From Methanobacteriaceae archaeon (GTDB lineage Archaea > Methanobacteriota > Methanobacteria > Methanobacteriales > Methanobacteriaceae), in NCBI GenBank assembly GCA_013403005.1, contig JACBOA010000002.1, forward strand, positions 77,001-141,000: a stretch of DNA of 64,000 nt, written 5' to 3'. The notes under the pieces are model-generated. The model searched no databases and was not told the origin of the DNA. It saw nothing but the letters and a program-made list of their open reading frames with translations. The position numbers and the translations under genes were made by a program. Shown here in pieces: positions 8,791 through 18,355 of the stretch (the first letter of the stretch is position 1; the number at the start of each line of letters is the position of its first letter).

Positions 8791-10038
8791 TTATGTAATT
8801 CCCATGTAAACCACAATTGCAGGAATTATAAGCACACCCATTAGATGGGATTTGTTAATGTCCAAGTAGTGAGGTAAAAGTCCCATTGCAATGGATGTCA
8901 CATAAATAAACATTACGAAAATTAGATTCGCATGTTCCATAACTGCAAAAATGACCACTAAAAAGCTCATGAAAATGATAACTGCCCATGATAACTTTTT
9001 ATAATTTAATTTTTGCATGGAATGACTTAACCAGTCCCCTAATTTTATGCAGAGAACCATTGATATGGACACTGCTGTTATGGATGAGAATATCATTATT
9101 AGAAGGTGGTTGAAATCCAGTCCCTGCAGTATCTGGTTTACATATACTGCAATGCCACTGCGAGGATTCCCAATTAAATATATTGCTATCAGTGAAAAGA
9201 GAGCATCTGATGCATTAACACCACTCATGGCCACTAAAAATCCCTCTCTCTGGTTTTCTAGGTCATTACCCCCACTTAACTCCTGGGCAAGTAAACTGCC
9301 CTGTGCAGGACCCATTCCCGGTAAAAACCCCAGAATACTCCCTGCAATTCCACCTGAAAATACACTTCTGATAATATCTTTGTTTACTTCAAGATGATGA
9401 TCCTTATTTTGGAGAGGGAGCACAGATTCCTCGGATAGGCTGTGAAGAAGAGTGCTCACTCCAAAAAGCCCGGAAAAAAGACATAAAAGTGCAACACTTG
9501 CTGAAAGGGGGGAGTTCAGAACTGTCCAACCCATAATACCTGAAAAAAGAAAGATAATTGTGGACCAAATCAGAGATTTGAAGTCACGACTCAGACGGTA
9601 GAGCATGTAAACCACTGTAACCGATAGAATAATCCAGATGTATGGCTTTAACAAGCCATATAAAAAGGGCAATACTACCATAAAAAGAGGAAGGAGAAGA
9701 ATAGTTATCATCATAGCTCCGAAACCACCTAATGAAACCAGACGAATGGCTTCCTTTCCTCGGCCCTGGAGTAAGAGATGATGTCCAGGCATTACTGAGA
9801 GAACAGTTCCCTCTTCTGGGACACCTAAAAACATGGAGGGGATGAATTCCAGCAATGCATGGGAAATAGACATGGAAAGTAAGAATACTGCCAGAACTTC
9901 TGGAGAATAGGAATATAATAGAAAAGTTGATGCTGAAAATACAAAAGCTCCCACAGTGTTCACATGAATACCTGGAATTAAACCAGTAACAACACCGCAT
10001 AAGACCCCTATTATACATGCTAAGATGATTTCAAACAT
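8791..10038 (-). CDS. TctA/DUF112-family polytopic membrane protein
   Basis: The 415-residue protein is almost entirely hydrophobic, with around ten to twelve membrane segments. It resembles the TctA/DUF112 family, as shown by the N-terminal GVVTGLIPGIHVNTVGAF, its internal repeat FLPGMGPAQGS (two PG loops in pseudo-symmetric halves), and FLGVPEEGTVLSVMPGHHLL. Bacterial TctA is the permease of a tripartite tricarboxylate carrier, but no TctB or TctC partner lies here. The archaeal form therefore probably works alone on an unknown substrate. The ATG at 10038 is preceded by GGGGGTTGAT, so the in-frame TTG upstream is part of the ribosome site. Confidence 0.8.
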   Translation of the reverse strand: MFEIILACIIGVLCGVVTGLIPGIHVNTVGAFVFSASTFLLYSYSPEVLAVFLLSMSISHALLEFIPSMFLGVPEEGTVLSVMPGHHLLLQGRGKEAIRLVSLGGFGAMMITILLLPLFMVVLPFLYGLLKPYIWIILSVTVVYMLYRLSRDFKSLIWSTIIFLFSGIMGWTVLNSPLSASVALLCLFSGLFGVSTLLHSLSEESVLPLQNKDHHLEVNKDIIRSVFSGGIAGSILGFLPGMGPAQGSLLAQELSGGNDLENQREGFLVAMSGVNASDALFSLIAIYLIGNPRSGIAVYVNQILQGLDFNHLLIMIFSSITAVSISMVLCIKLGDWLSHSMQKLNYKKLSWAVIIFMSFLVVIFAVMEHANLIFVMFIYVTSIAMGLLPHYLDINKSHLMGVLIIPAIVVYMGIT

Positions 10039-10398
10039 AAGAATCAACCCCCATTAAATTAATTTATTATTAATAATATTTTTAAAAGTATTAATAAATA
10101 TTTCTCTACTACACCCTCAGAAACATCAACCTTAATCTTAGCTTAGTCATGGACCCCAATCCATTAAGGGAATGCCCCATATTCAAAATCAGCCAGAAAA
10201 AAAATAATCAGGACTTTAAATTAAAAAAAAGCAAGTTTATTATTTTAAACATTAATTATGGTGCGGTCTCATTAAATAAAAATTAATAAAGCTTTTTTAA
10301 AGCAAGTTCAGTTATTAGAATACAAATATTGAATTAAAAAGGAATAAAATTAAAAAATTTGAAAAATACTAAAAAATAATGGAACGGTTATCACTTTC
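10039..10398. other. AT-rich intergenic region, no gene seen
   Basis: This 360-base stretch lies between the divergent-facing 5' end of the TctA-like gene and the 3' end of the aEF1-beta gene. It has many homopolymeric A runs. I see no open frame with a ribosome site and no strong hairpin. Confidence 0.5.
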
Positions 10399-10668
10399 TT
10401 ACATTAACCTGCGGACGTCAACTACTTCCACACTGGCAACATCTTCGAGTTGGGAAAAGACTTCTTCTGCCTTTTCAGTTCCACCTTCACCATCATCCAC
10501 AATTACCATAACATTTAAGGCCACCAGGCCAAAGGCTATTGGTTCCTCTTCAATTTTGTGGAGTTCAGTTCCTTCAGGTATTGATTTTTCGACATTTTCC
10601 TTAATCTGAGCTAAGTCCACTTCAGGACTTTCTGGCATTAACTTAATGGTTGCTACTACTTCACCCAT
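10399..10668 (-). CDS. ef1b: Translation elongation factor aEF-1 beta
   Basis: This is the nucleotide-exchange factor that recharges aEF-1 alpha with GTP. The 89-residue protein matches the archaeal family in length and fold. It opens with MGEVVATIKLMPESPEVDL, followed by EEEPIAFGLVALNVMVIVDD, and ends in VEVVDVRRLM, the core pattern of alternating strands and helices. GGAGGAAT precedes the ATG. It follows the zinc-ribbon gene by 228 bases on the same strand and may share its transcript. A gene order of mfnE next to aEF-1 beta is also recalled from Methanocaldococcus, which supports the assignments of both. Confidence 0.95.
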   Translation of the reverse strand: MGEVVATIKLMPESPEVDLAQIKENVEKSIPEGTELHKIEEEPIAFGLVALNVMVIVDDGEGGTEKAEEVFSQLEDVASVEVVDVRRLM

Positions 10669-10896
10669 CTAATTCCTCCGTTATCCTATTTTTCTCATGA
10701 AAATCTAAATTAGTTTTTAAAATATTCTCTTTAAATATAAAACCAGAAGGTTAAAATCTGAAAAACTCCCATTTAAAAATTTATCACCATTATTAGGCTT
10801 ACTAATAATATGATTTTATAATAATGGGGTAAATCAGAAAATTAGGGTTTTTAAGATTTATTCTATTTTTAAACGGTTTTAATATGGCTTAAAGAT

Positions 10897-11703
<807 letters not shown>

Positions 11704-11806
11704 AACCATTCTCCTTTAAAGTAGGTTTTAGATCCTATTAGTTCATTGAAATTCAGTTCTTATTAATTCATGGATATGATAAAAAAATAAGATTGTAAAA
11801 TAGTAA

Positions 11807-12148
11807 TTACTTAAACAGTTTAAGATCCTGAGTTATTTTATCTATTATTTCATCCTTTTCAGGCCCTATACCCAGGCAAGTGATGGTTGATGGAGGTAGT
11901 TCGGTGTGACCAGCATCCTTTACCAGGTAGCATGGAATACCTGCAGCTTTAACCAGTTCATAAACCTCAAAAAGTTCTTCCTGACTTTTTACTTGAACTA
12001 CTACTTTTTTCCCACCTTCAGATTCCCATTCTCTGATAATCTTATCATCAGCCCTTTGGTAAGCCCCTAAACTCCCATGGCACGCTTGGGCTGCTAATTT
12101 ACCTTTACTCATTTTCAGGTCTGCTCTCATCACAATTACTTGTTTCAT
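11807..12148 (-). CDS. pth2: Peptidyl-tRNA hydrolase, archaeal/eukaryotic type (Pth2)
   Basis: Pth2 releases tRNA from prematurely dropped peptidyl-tRNA. The 113-residue protein has the family's signatures: VMRADLKMSKGKLAAQACH at the N-terminus with the conserved Lys, then LVKDAGHTELPP and TCLGIGP toward the end. The ATG at 12148 follows GGTGAAGAAA. In-frame TTG and GTG codons upstream lie within the ribosome site. The gene stands 103 bases upstream of mfnE and may be cotranscribed with it. Confidence 0.95.
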   Translation of the reverse strand: MKQVIVMRADLKMSKGKLAAQACHGSLGAYQRADDKIIREWESEGGKKVVVQVKSQEELFEVYELVKAAGIPCYLVKDAGHTELPPSTITCLGIGPEKDEIIDKITQDLKLFK

Positions 12149-12611
12149 TTTCTTCACCAATGAAAAAAGGAAAATCTTTAAAATCTATTTAAAGTTGGGA
12201 TAATCTAAAGAACATCTAAAGAACTCATTTGATACATATTGAATAATTATATTTCTTTGTAAATAATTCCATTATATTAATCAATAGATTAGTAAATAGT
12301 TTCAAATTAAATCTATATCCTAAAATGATCTACTTATTGAGTAATATTGAATAATTATGGATTTTCTAATCTATGTAATCCAACACCTAAAATATCCGCT
12401 TTTCTGTGATTGCTTTTCTGTGATTTTATTAATAATATTCTAAGATACGCTATATAATTCTAAGATAATTCTAAGATATATGACCTTAATCCCAGATTCG
12501 ATGCTTAATTTAATATAAACATGTGGAATTCTTGAATTAGATATAATCCATTCTTACACAACACATGAAGATAATAAGAATAGATAATTATTTGATTTTT
12601 CCAATTCTCTG
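12149..12611. other. AT-rich intergenic region with short direct repeats
   Basis: No gene is visible in these 463 bases. Near 12434-12477 the decamer TTCTAAGATA occurs three times in quick succession, and around 12400-12426 the 13-mer GCTTTTCTGTGAT occurs twice. These may be slippage products or binding sites. A promoter for pth2 should lie near 12160-12200. Confidence 0.45.
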
Positions 12612-13136
12612 CTATTCAATTGTGAAGCTGTTTACTATTAAATCAAAGTTTGATTTTTGTGCATTGAAATCCGGGGTTGGTGCACTGCATACGATGTAGT
12701 AAAGATTGTTACCATCTTGCAAAGCAACAAGACGTTCTGTTTTAGCCACTCCTGATGTGGTGCTTATGGTGTAGGTGATATCTTTAGCACTTAGTCCGTT
12801 GATGGTAGTCTCTTTTTCAGATATCAACTGCCCGCCTGCAGACTGGATATCCGCTACGTTGGCAGCAGTTGCATCAGCCAGAGAGGTGGTAGTTGTTAAT
12901 TGCTGGAAGAAGGCCAATATTTGGTAGTTGTTATTCTGGACACTGTTGGGATCAACCACTGCTGCCAGTACTTCAGTATTTCCCTGCACCTTCAAATTTA
13001 ATTGATCCGGTGAAAGTTCATCCCAGGAAGAAGGATAGTTAAAACTGATCCCATTACTATTGTATGTCTTATAAACATTGCTAGTGCATCCAGATGCAAA
13101 TACCACTACAGCCATGACGGCCATTACCATTAACAT
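12612..13136 (-). CDS. Predicted PsbP-like lipoprotein
   Basis: The protein begins with a hydrophobic stretch ending in VFASGCTSN, a lipobox-like site that would be lipid-anchored outside the membrane at the Cys. The remaining 155 residues resemble the small PsbP/DUF1795 fold (SNGISFNYPSSWDEL near the start, FNAQKSNFDLIVNSFTIE at the end). The function is unknown. The start is uncertain: the ATG at 13136 lacks a ribosome site and gives a signal peptide with no basic residues. The frame stays open upstream through KVKRHSL, a more usual signal start, but offers no ATG, GTG or TTG. A TATA-like ATATAAAAA lies at 13179-13187 on the minus strand. Confidence 0.75.
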   Translation of the reverse strand: MLMVMAVMAVVVFASGCTSNVYKTYNSNGISFNYPSSWDELSPDQLNLKVQGNTEVLAAVVDPNSVQNNNYQILAFFQQLTTTTSLADATAANVADIQSAGGQLISEKETTINGLSAKDITYTISTTSGVAKTERLVALQDGNNLYYIVCSAPTPDFNAQKSNFDLIVNSFTIE

Positions 13137-13512
13137 TAATGAATGTCTTTTTACTTTAATCCCCCCATTTTAAATCAATTTTTATATCACAGGAAATTAA
13201 AAAATCATTTCAGGAATTTTTAAACGCATATAGTTTTGTAATATGCAAATAGCGTAATATTTTATTATAATGCATTATTACGATGCTTTTTCTTATAATA
13301 ACAATTACTTTTATAATAATTACTTAAATTATTTATATAATTCTTTTGAACTGTGTTTTTTTTTAAAAATTTAAATCAGTTCATTCTTATCCACTTTGAT
13401 TTATTCACTCATAAATTACTTTTAAAATTACTTTAATCCCCCTAGACTTCATTAACTGACTTAACTTCTTAAATCTCCTTTCACCCATTTTACCCATGTC
13501 ATTGCAAAAAAT
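13137..13512. other. AT-rich intergenic region
   Basis: This 376-base gap carries the putative lipoprotein promoter at its left end. A perfect 12-base palindrome ATAATGCATTAT lies at about 13267-13278, and several near-identical TTATAATAA stretches follow at 13290-13345. No gene is seen. Confidence 0.4.
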
Positions 13513-14706
13513 CTATTTTTTGAGTCTTTTGCCAATTCTCTCCACATCTACTGAATAAACTTCCATACCTGGAATAACAACCCTTACCACTGGAATATTT
13601 ATTTCTGGCCGGGTTAAATCTGTGTATAATACCTCTTCAAATCCACATTTTTTCAGTAGTTTCAGAGAAGTTTCAATATCCTCTTTGAATGATTTTTTAG
13701 CCTTATTTTTTACATCAGCAATGTCAATGACATCTTCGGATTCTCCGAACCAGTGCTTGTTTATCCTTTTCATACGCTGGTATCCTGCTTTGCGCATGAA
13801 TACCGCCCGAGTAGTGTCTTCACGAGTTCCATGTATTTGTGTGGCTCTGCTCTGGGCCACCTCTGTTAAAGCGCGTATGGCTGCTACTTCAGGATCCAGG
13901 TGCGTGCCCACTCCCAGGGTTAAAAGAGCAGGATCTTTAAGTACCGTATCATCTGAAACTGCCGCCATGGTGGTTATATCCACATCGGCAGTAAGGTCCA
14001 CCAGTTTAACATCAACGCCTGCTTTTTTAAATTTAGAACTTATATCCTGTATTAGGGGATTTTCAGTATTTTGGTAATTGACTTCTGGTTTAGGCTCACG
14101 TAAAGCTTCGAAAATACTCCAGGCATCCCTCTCCACAACCTCGGTTATACCATGGAAAACTGCCTCTTCCAAGACGTTACCTGATGCCAGTCCATTTGTA
14201 TTGGATTTAAAAAGAAACTCTCCTTTATCCGGTTGGTAAGGATGGTAAACTGCATTGGCAGGTATCAAGCATTCCTCATCATTCCCTGCATTAACTGCAG
14301 TTACCCAATCTATATTTATTTTATCAGCTGGAGCACTCCCTGAAGGTAATATTAAAGAATCCGGATCCACACATCCATCCAGTTCTTTAAAACAACCGTT
14401 AATTATCTTTTCATTGTCTTTTTCCTGTTGTTCTGCAGAATATCTTTCAAATGCTTCCATCATGGCAGAAGCCTTGGCTTGAGGTTTGGTGGCTCCTTTT
14501 CCTGCGTAAATACTCACCGCACCTTCAGCAGCGCCTGGACGAATAGCAGAATACACCGGTATTCCGATGCGGTCCAAATGAGTTATTTCCGCTATTCTGG
14601 TAACCCCTGCTGTCCTGAGTTTTCCTTCCACTTCTTTTATGGTTTCTTCAGGGTCTCGGCATCGGTGAGTGCCGGCAAAGTATTTGACTGGAATCTCTTT
14701 AAACAT
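13513..14706 (-). CDS. ycaO: YcaO-type protein, McrA-glycine thioamidation (methanogenesis marker 1)
   Basis: Methanogen YcaO enzymes activate a backbone amide with ATP so that the glycine of methyl-coenzyme M reductase McrA becomes thioglycine. The 397-residue length matches the methanogenesis marker 1 group. Recognisable YcaO features are KGATKPQAKASAMMEAFERY (Glu-rich ATP/Mg site), SNTNGLASGNVLEEAVFHG, EVVERDAWSIFEA and EVAAIRALTEVAQSRA. No TfuA partner is adjacent. The gene is followed by the site-2 protease gene on the opposite side of a 56-base gap on the same strand. No clear ribosome site precedes the ATG at 14706. Confidence 0.92.
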   Translation of the reverse strand: MFKEIPVKYFAGTHRCRDPEETIKEVEGKLRTAGVTRIAEITHLDRIGIPVYSAIRPGAAEGAVSIYAGKGATKPQAKASAMMEAFERYSAEQQEKDNEKIINGCFKELDGCVDPDSLILPSGSAPADKINIDWVTAVNAGNDEECLIPANAVYHPYQPDKGEFLFKSNTNGLASGNVLEEAVFHGITEVVERDAWSIFEALREPKPEVNYQNTENPLIQDISSKFKKAGVDVKLVDLTADVDITTMAAVSDDTVLKDPALLTLGVGTHLDPEVAAIRALTEVAQSRATQIHGTREDTTRAVFMRKAGYQRMKRINKHWFGESEDVIDIADVKNKAKKSFKEDIETSLKLLKKCGFEEVLYTDLTRPEINIPVVRVVIPGMEVYSVDVERIGKRLKK

Positions 14707-14762
14707 GTTAATCCTTTTTTAAAGTGTATGGTATCCTTTGAATCATTATTAGCTATTAGCTG

Positions 14763-15368
14763 TTAAAGGGCTAATCTCATATAAGAGATAAGGTAAGGGT
14801 AAGCCATCATGATGAAAGCAATTCCTGCAGTGATTACCCATACCACGGGATTCCATTTTAAAACTTTTGCCCCATCCAACATAAATAGGGGTAGAAGATT
14901 GAAAAAAGCAAGGAAACTGTTAATGGTGAATCCAAGCCCACATATTAAGGACAATATGGGAGAAAATGACACGAATGGTATCAGAATGAAGAATATTACC
15001 GCCAGTGCTATGTTAGTTAATGGTCCAGCAAGAGATATCTTCCCATTTTCCTCACGAGATATATATTCCCCGTGGATGTATACCGCCCCAGGTGCGGCAA
15101 ATACAAATCCAAATGCGGCAGATATTATGGCCAGGACTAATCCCTCAACCCACATCCTGTATTCAGAATAAAAACCGTACCTTATAGCCATAAATTTATG
15201 TGCCAGCTCGTGAAATACGAATCCAGATCCCACAGCAACTAAAGTTACAGGAATTAATGATATGAAATCTCCTTGATTGATGTTTCTGAATACATAAGCA
15301 AAAACTCCTGCAATAACCAGCATGGAGATTATTATGTCCCTAATCTCACGGGAAGTGAAGTTAACCAT
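14763..15368 (-). CDS. Site-2 protease family membrane metallopeptidase (M50)
   Basis: This is an integral membrane zinc protease with about six membrane segments in 201 residues. The zinc motif HELAH lies at residues 53-57 inside VFHELAHKFMAIRYGF. The third ligand is expected at D165 in NLLPLFMLDGAKV, the family's NxxPxxxLDG-like motif. Such proteases cleave membrane-bound substrates, but the substrate is unknown. It lies just upstream of ycaO on the same strand and may be cotranscribed. The ATG at 15368 has no strong ribosome site. Confidence 0.88.
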   Translation of the reverse strand: MVNFTSREIRDIIISMLVIAGVFAYVFRNINQGDFISLIPVTLVAVGSGFVFHELAHKFMAIRYGFYSEYRMWVEGLVLAIISAAFGFVFAAPGAVYIHGEYISREENGKISLAGPLTNIALAVIFFILIPFVSFSPILSLICGLGFTINSFLAFFNLLPLFMLDGAKVLKWNPVVWVITAGIAFIMMAYPYLISYMRLAL

Positions 15369-15865
15369 AATATTATTAAGAATCCTTAATCATTTATAAA
15401 TCATTCCACAATTTTATTCTAGAAAAAATGTGCTTTTAAGAGCAGTTTTAATCCTAAATAATTGGTTAAAATTGAAAAACATGTTTACAGATTGTTTATT
15501 CAACTAAATTCATCAACTAATTTTCCATATCAATCAAAAAAGTATTATTTTAACTTTTTTCCATTATTCCACATCTCAAATCACATTTATAAAAGAGGAT
15601 TTGCTAATTAAGAAATATAAAGATACAGGATTAATAGGAATATGGATATGAAATATCAAACTGCCAGATGATATTTAAGGATTTTCAGATTATTAATTTC
15701 TATTATAAGGATTCCAGCTAATTAAAATTCAAAAAAGGAAAGATACAGCCGAAGATAAAAATTATAATAGAAAATTGGAAAACACCTATTATATTATAAT
15801 TGTCGTTAATTTATATTTATAATAACCAATAAACTATCATAAACCATTAAAACCGGATTTAGACT
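15369..15865. other. Divergent intergenic region, AT-rich
   Basis: These 497 bases separate the site-2 protease gene from the M24 peptidase gene. A TATA-like AATTTATATTTATAAT lies near 15808-15823 for the plus-strand gene, placing the start site near 15840. No open frame of note is present. Confidence 0.45.
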
Positions 15866-16879
15866 ATGAAGCTTGAGGAAATACTGCAAAAAATGCAAGA
15901 AGAAACAATGGAAATATTCATTGTTATTAAACCCGAGAATATCGGATATGTAACTGATTTTATGCCATCTAGTGCATCAGTTTTAATTTTAAAAGAAGAA
16001 CCTCTCCTATTGTCCTCCAAGATGGACTTGGAAGAGGCTCAGGAAAAATCATGCCTTCCTGTGGCAGAGTATAAATCCGTAAAGGACCTTAAAAAAAGGT
16101 TGGAAAGTGAAAGAAAGAGTAAAGTGTTTGTTGAAAACTCCATGAGTATTGGATTTTGCAGGAAACTGTTTGAAAATTCCACTATAGGAGTTACAGATAT
16201 TATAGAGAGGGTGAGGTCAACTAAATCCAAAGAAGAAGTGGGAAAAATTAAAGGAGCCATCAAAATTGCTGAGGATTCCTTTAAAAAACTTGATTTTTCC
16301 AATTTAAATATTAGTGAAGATTATTTAGCAGCGCAACTGGAGTATAATATGCGAGTTGCAGGTTCTGTGAGGCCTGCTTTTGAGACCATTGTGGCTAGCG
16401 GACAACGCTCAAGTCTTCCCCATGCTTCATCATCATCACAAAAAATAGAATCTCCTGTAATGATTGATTGGGGTGCTCATCATCAGAACTACAAATCTGA
16501 TATCACTCGTACCCTGATAAAAAGTGAAGAAGAGGAAGAAATTTTCCAAATAGTTTTAGAATCCCAAAAAGAAGCCATTGAAAATATCAGGCCAGGTGTA
16601 CAGGCATCCCATATTGATAAAGTGGCAAGAGAAGTTATTGAAGATTATGGTTATGGAGACAACTTTATTCATTCAACAGGTCACGGAGTGGGTCTTGAGA
16701 TTCATGAAAAACCATCTTTATCCATGAAAAGTGATGAAAAACTTGAAAAAGGGATGATTGTGACAGTTGAACCTGGAGTATATATTGAAGGAAAGTTTGG
16801 AATCCGAGTTGAAGACATGATTTTGATTAAAAATAAAGCACAAGTGTTAACCCGTCTTCCTCAAAAAATATTCCTCTAA
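15866..16879 (+). CDS. M24 metallopeptidase, Xaa-Pro dipeptidase/aminopeptidase type
   Basis: A pita-bread fold peptidase that would remove residues before proline from peptides. The five metal ligands can be placed at D201 and D212 (IDWGAHHQNYKSDITRT), H273 (HSTGHGVGLEIHE), E302 (VTVEPGVYI) and E316 (GIRVEDMI). The N-terminal creatinase-like domain covers residues 1-115. At 337 residues it is slightly short of the usual 350-360. The ATG at 15866 lacks a clear ribosome site. It appears to be transcribed alone. Confidence 0.9.
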   Translation: MKLEEILQKMQEETMEIFIVIKPENIGYVTDFMPSSASVLILKEEPLLLSSKMDLEEAQEKSCLPVAEYKSVKDLKKRLESERKSKVFVENSMSIGFCRKLFENSTIGVTDIIERVRSTKSKEEVGKIKGAIKIAEDSFKKLDFSNLNISEDYLAAQLEYNMRVAGSVRPAFETIVASGQRSSLPHASSSSQKIESPVMIDWGAHHQNYKSDITRTLIKSEEEEEIFQIVLESQKEAIENIRPGVQASHIDKVAREVIEDYGYGDNFIHSTGHGVGLEIHEKPSLSMKSDEKLEKGMIVTVEPGVYIEGKFGIRVEDMILIKNKAQVLTRLPQKIFL

Positions 16880-17062
16880 TAAATATCTTGAAACCATCCT
16901 CAACTTCCAAGTTGCACTTAAACATCAGGAATACCCTATGACATCATAACCACACATAATAAACATTAAATTAACAAATAATATATAATGGGAGCATAAT
17001 ATTATATACAAGAACATAATATACTAATAAAGCTATAAGTATATTTTATCTTAGGTGAAAAA

Positions 17063-17998
17063 ATGGCCATAATACCTTCTGCTCTTAACCCCATATCCAA
17101 TAGTATTGACAATATATTTCCTGACAGGTTCCTAGTTCGTCTGCAGGAAACACTAATTCGTTCTGGGATGTACGTTAAGGCATCTGATCTTTTAACCCTG
17201 ATTGGTGGTGCAGGACTATTTTTAGGCATTATAGCTCTGATTGCATTTACACTCCTGAATGCAAACCCATTTATAGGCCTTATTCTGGGTTTAATTGCCC
17301 CAGGTGCTCTTGTATTCATATGGCTCTTTTTTATGATGGAACGCAGAGTAGACGCAATTGAACAGAGTACTCCTGATTTCTTAAGGCAGATTTCATCACT
17401 TCTCAGATCAGGTATTGGTATTGAAACTGCATTGGAAGATATATCCAAACATGGTGAAGGTCCATTAACAGACGAACTGAAAAGGGCGGTTATTGAGATA
17501 AAAATAGGCAGTACCTTCGAAGATGCATTATTAGGAATGGGAGAACGTCTTAAATCCAAAACACTCGACAGAACTTTTAGAATGATTATTGAAGGTAGGA
17601 GAGTTGGAGGTAGCCTTGCAGATGTCATTGAAACAGTTGCAGAAGATTTAAGGGCTATTTTAGCGTTGCAGAGGGAAAGAAGAGCCAATGTTATGATGTC
17701 AGTTATGTTCCTATTGATTGCAGCTGTCATTGCCGCTCCATTCGCACTGGGAATGGCAATGTCTTATTCTGCTTTCATCGAATCTTTGGGAAAACCCAAT
17801 CCCCTATTAGGTGCTGCATCCATTGGAGCTGCGGGATATATTATCATACACTCAGCAATTGCAGGTATTTTAATGGGGATCGTGCTTTATGGTAGTGCCA
17901 AAAAAGGTGTTAAATTCTCTCTGCTCCTGATGCCTGTGGCATATGGTCTATTTTACGTGGTCATAACCTTTGCACCCTCACTACTCTTGGGAATCTAA
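17063..17998 (+). CDS. Type II secretion / type IV pilus platform membrane protein (GspF/TadC family), second copy
   Basis: This 311-residue paralogue of the platform gene at 4620-5726 lacks its long basic N-terminal extension. Two membrane segments at about residues 45-95 are followed by a GspF-type domain (LLRSGIGIETALEDIS, GRRVGGSLADVIETVAEDL). Three C-terminal membrane segments end the protein. GGTGAAAAA precedes the ATG. It is followed two bases later by a class III pilin-like gene, so the two form a small pilus operon. The matching ATPase is presumably the one at 5875-7497, since none lies here. Confidence 0.87.
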   Translation: MAIIPSALNPISNSIDNIFPDRFLVRLQETLIRSGMYVKASDLLTLIGGAGLFLGIIALIAFTLLNANPFIGLILGLIAPGALVFIWLFFMMERRVDAIEQSTPDFLRQISSLLRSGIGIETALEDISKHGEGPLTDELKRAVIEIKIGSTFEDALLGMGERLKSKTLDRTFRMIIEGRRVGGSLADVIETVAEDLRAILALQRERRANVMMSVMFLLIAAVIAAPFALGMAMSYSAFIESLGKPNPLLGAASIGAAGYIIIHSAIAGILMGIVLYGSAKKGVKFSLLLMPVAYGLFYVVITFAPSLLLGI

Positions 17999-18015
17999 TA
18001 ATGAGGAGTGTTTCT

Positions 18016-18234
18016 ATGAAAATGAAAAAGATTGAAATATTTAAAGATGAATCAGCCCAGACCTCTGCTGAATATATTCTGATATTCGGTGGTATCATTG
18101 TTATTGTCTTAGTGGCTATTATTTCCTATCAAAACTATGTTAAAGGAGTCGGGGCGGACATAACCAACGGTAGTGAAATGAGTAGTTTAAACAGTAACCT
18201 GACACAAATAAATAATACATTGAATGGATTATAA
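18016..18234 (+). CDS. Class III signal peptide protein (pilin-like)
   Basis: A 72-residue pilin-like subunit. The N-terminus has a charged leader (KMKKIEIFKDESA) followed by QTSAEYILIFGGIIVIVLV, the QxSxEY motif of class III signals. Cleavage is expected before the Gln by an EppA-type prepilin peptidase. The mature protein would have an N-terminal hydrophobic helix and a short polar domain rich in Ser and Asn. I chose the ATG at 18016 because GAGGAGTG precedes it; the ATG at 18001 overlaps that site. It lies next to the platform gene. Confidence 0.88.
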   Translation: MKMKKIEIFKDESAQTSAEYILIFGGIIVIVLVAIISYQNYVKGVGADITNGSEMSSLNSNLTQINNTLNGL

Positions 18235-18280
18235 AAAGTTTTTACCAATTGATTATATTTGGTAGATTAATATATCCCTA

Positions 18281-18319
18281 AATCCACTAGTGTGGATTAA
18301 CTTCATTTTCTCTTTTTTT
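18281..18319 (+). terminator. Hairpin plus T-tract after the pilin gene
   Basis: AATCCAC at 18281-18287 and GTGGATT at 18292-18298 form a perfect 7-base stem with a 4-base loop. T-rich sequence follows, ending in a T7 run at 18313-18319. This would end the pilus operon before the aldehyde dehydrogenase gene. Confidence 0.5.
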
Positions 18320-18355
18320 AATACTACTTCTAATTATCCTATGGGGGTTAATCAT

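Noticed and set aside
12434..12477. TTCTAAGATA triple repeat as a CRISPR-like array
   Set aside because: The units are only about 10 bases and irregularly spaced, with no spacer-length pattern.
17002..17730. Long minus-strand frame across the second pilus platform gene
   Set aside because: It is antisense to a gene with clear domain motifs and ribosome site, and it has low-complexity content without a family match.
18290..18355. Extended start of the aldehyde dehydrogenase
   Set aside because: The extra segment lies in the hairpin and T-tract; the ATG at 18356 has GGGGGTTAATC upstream.
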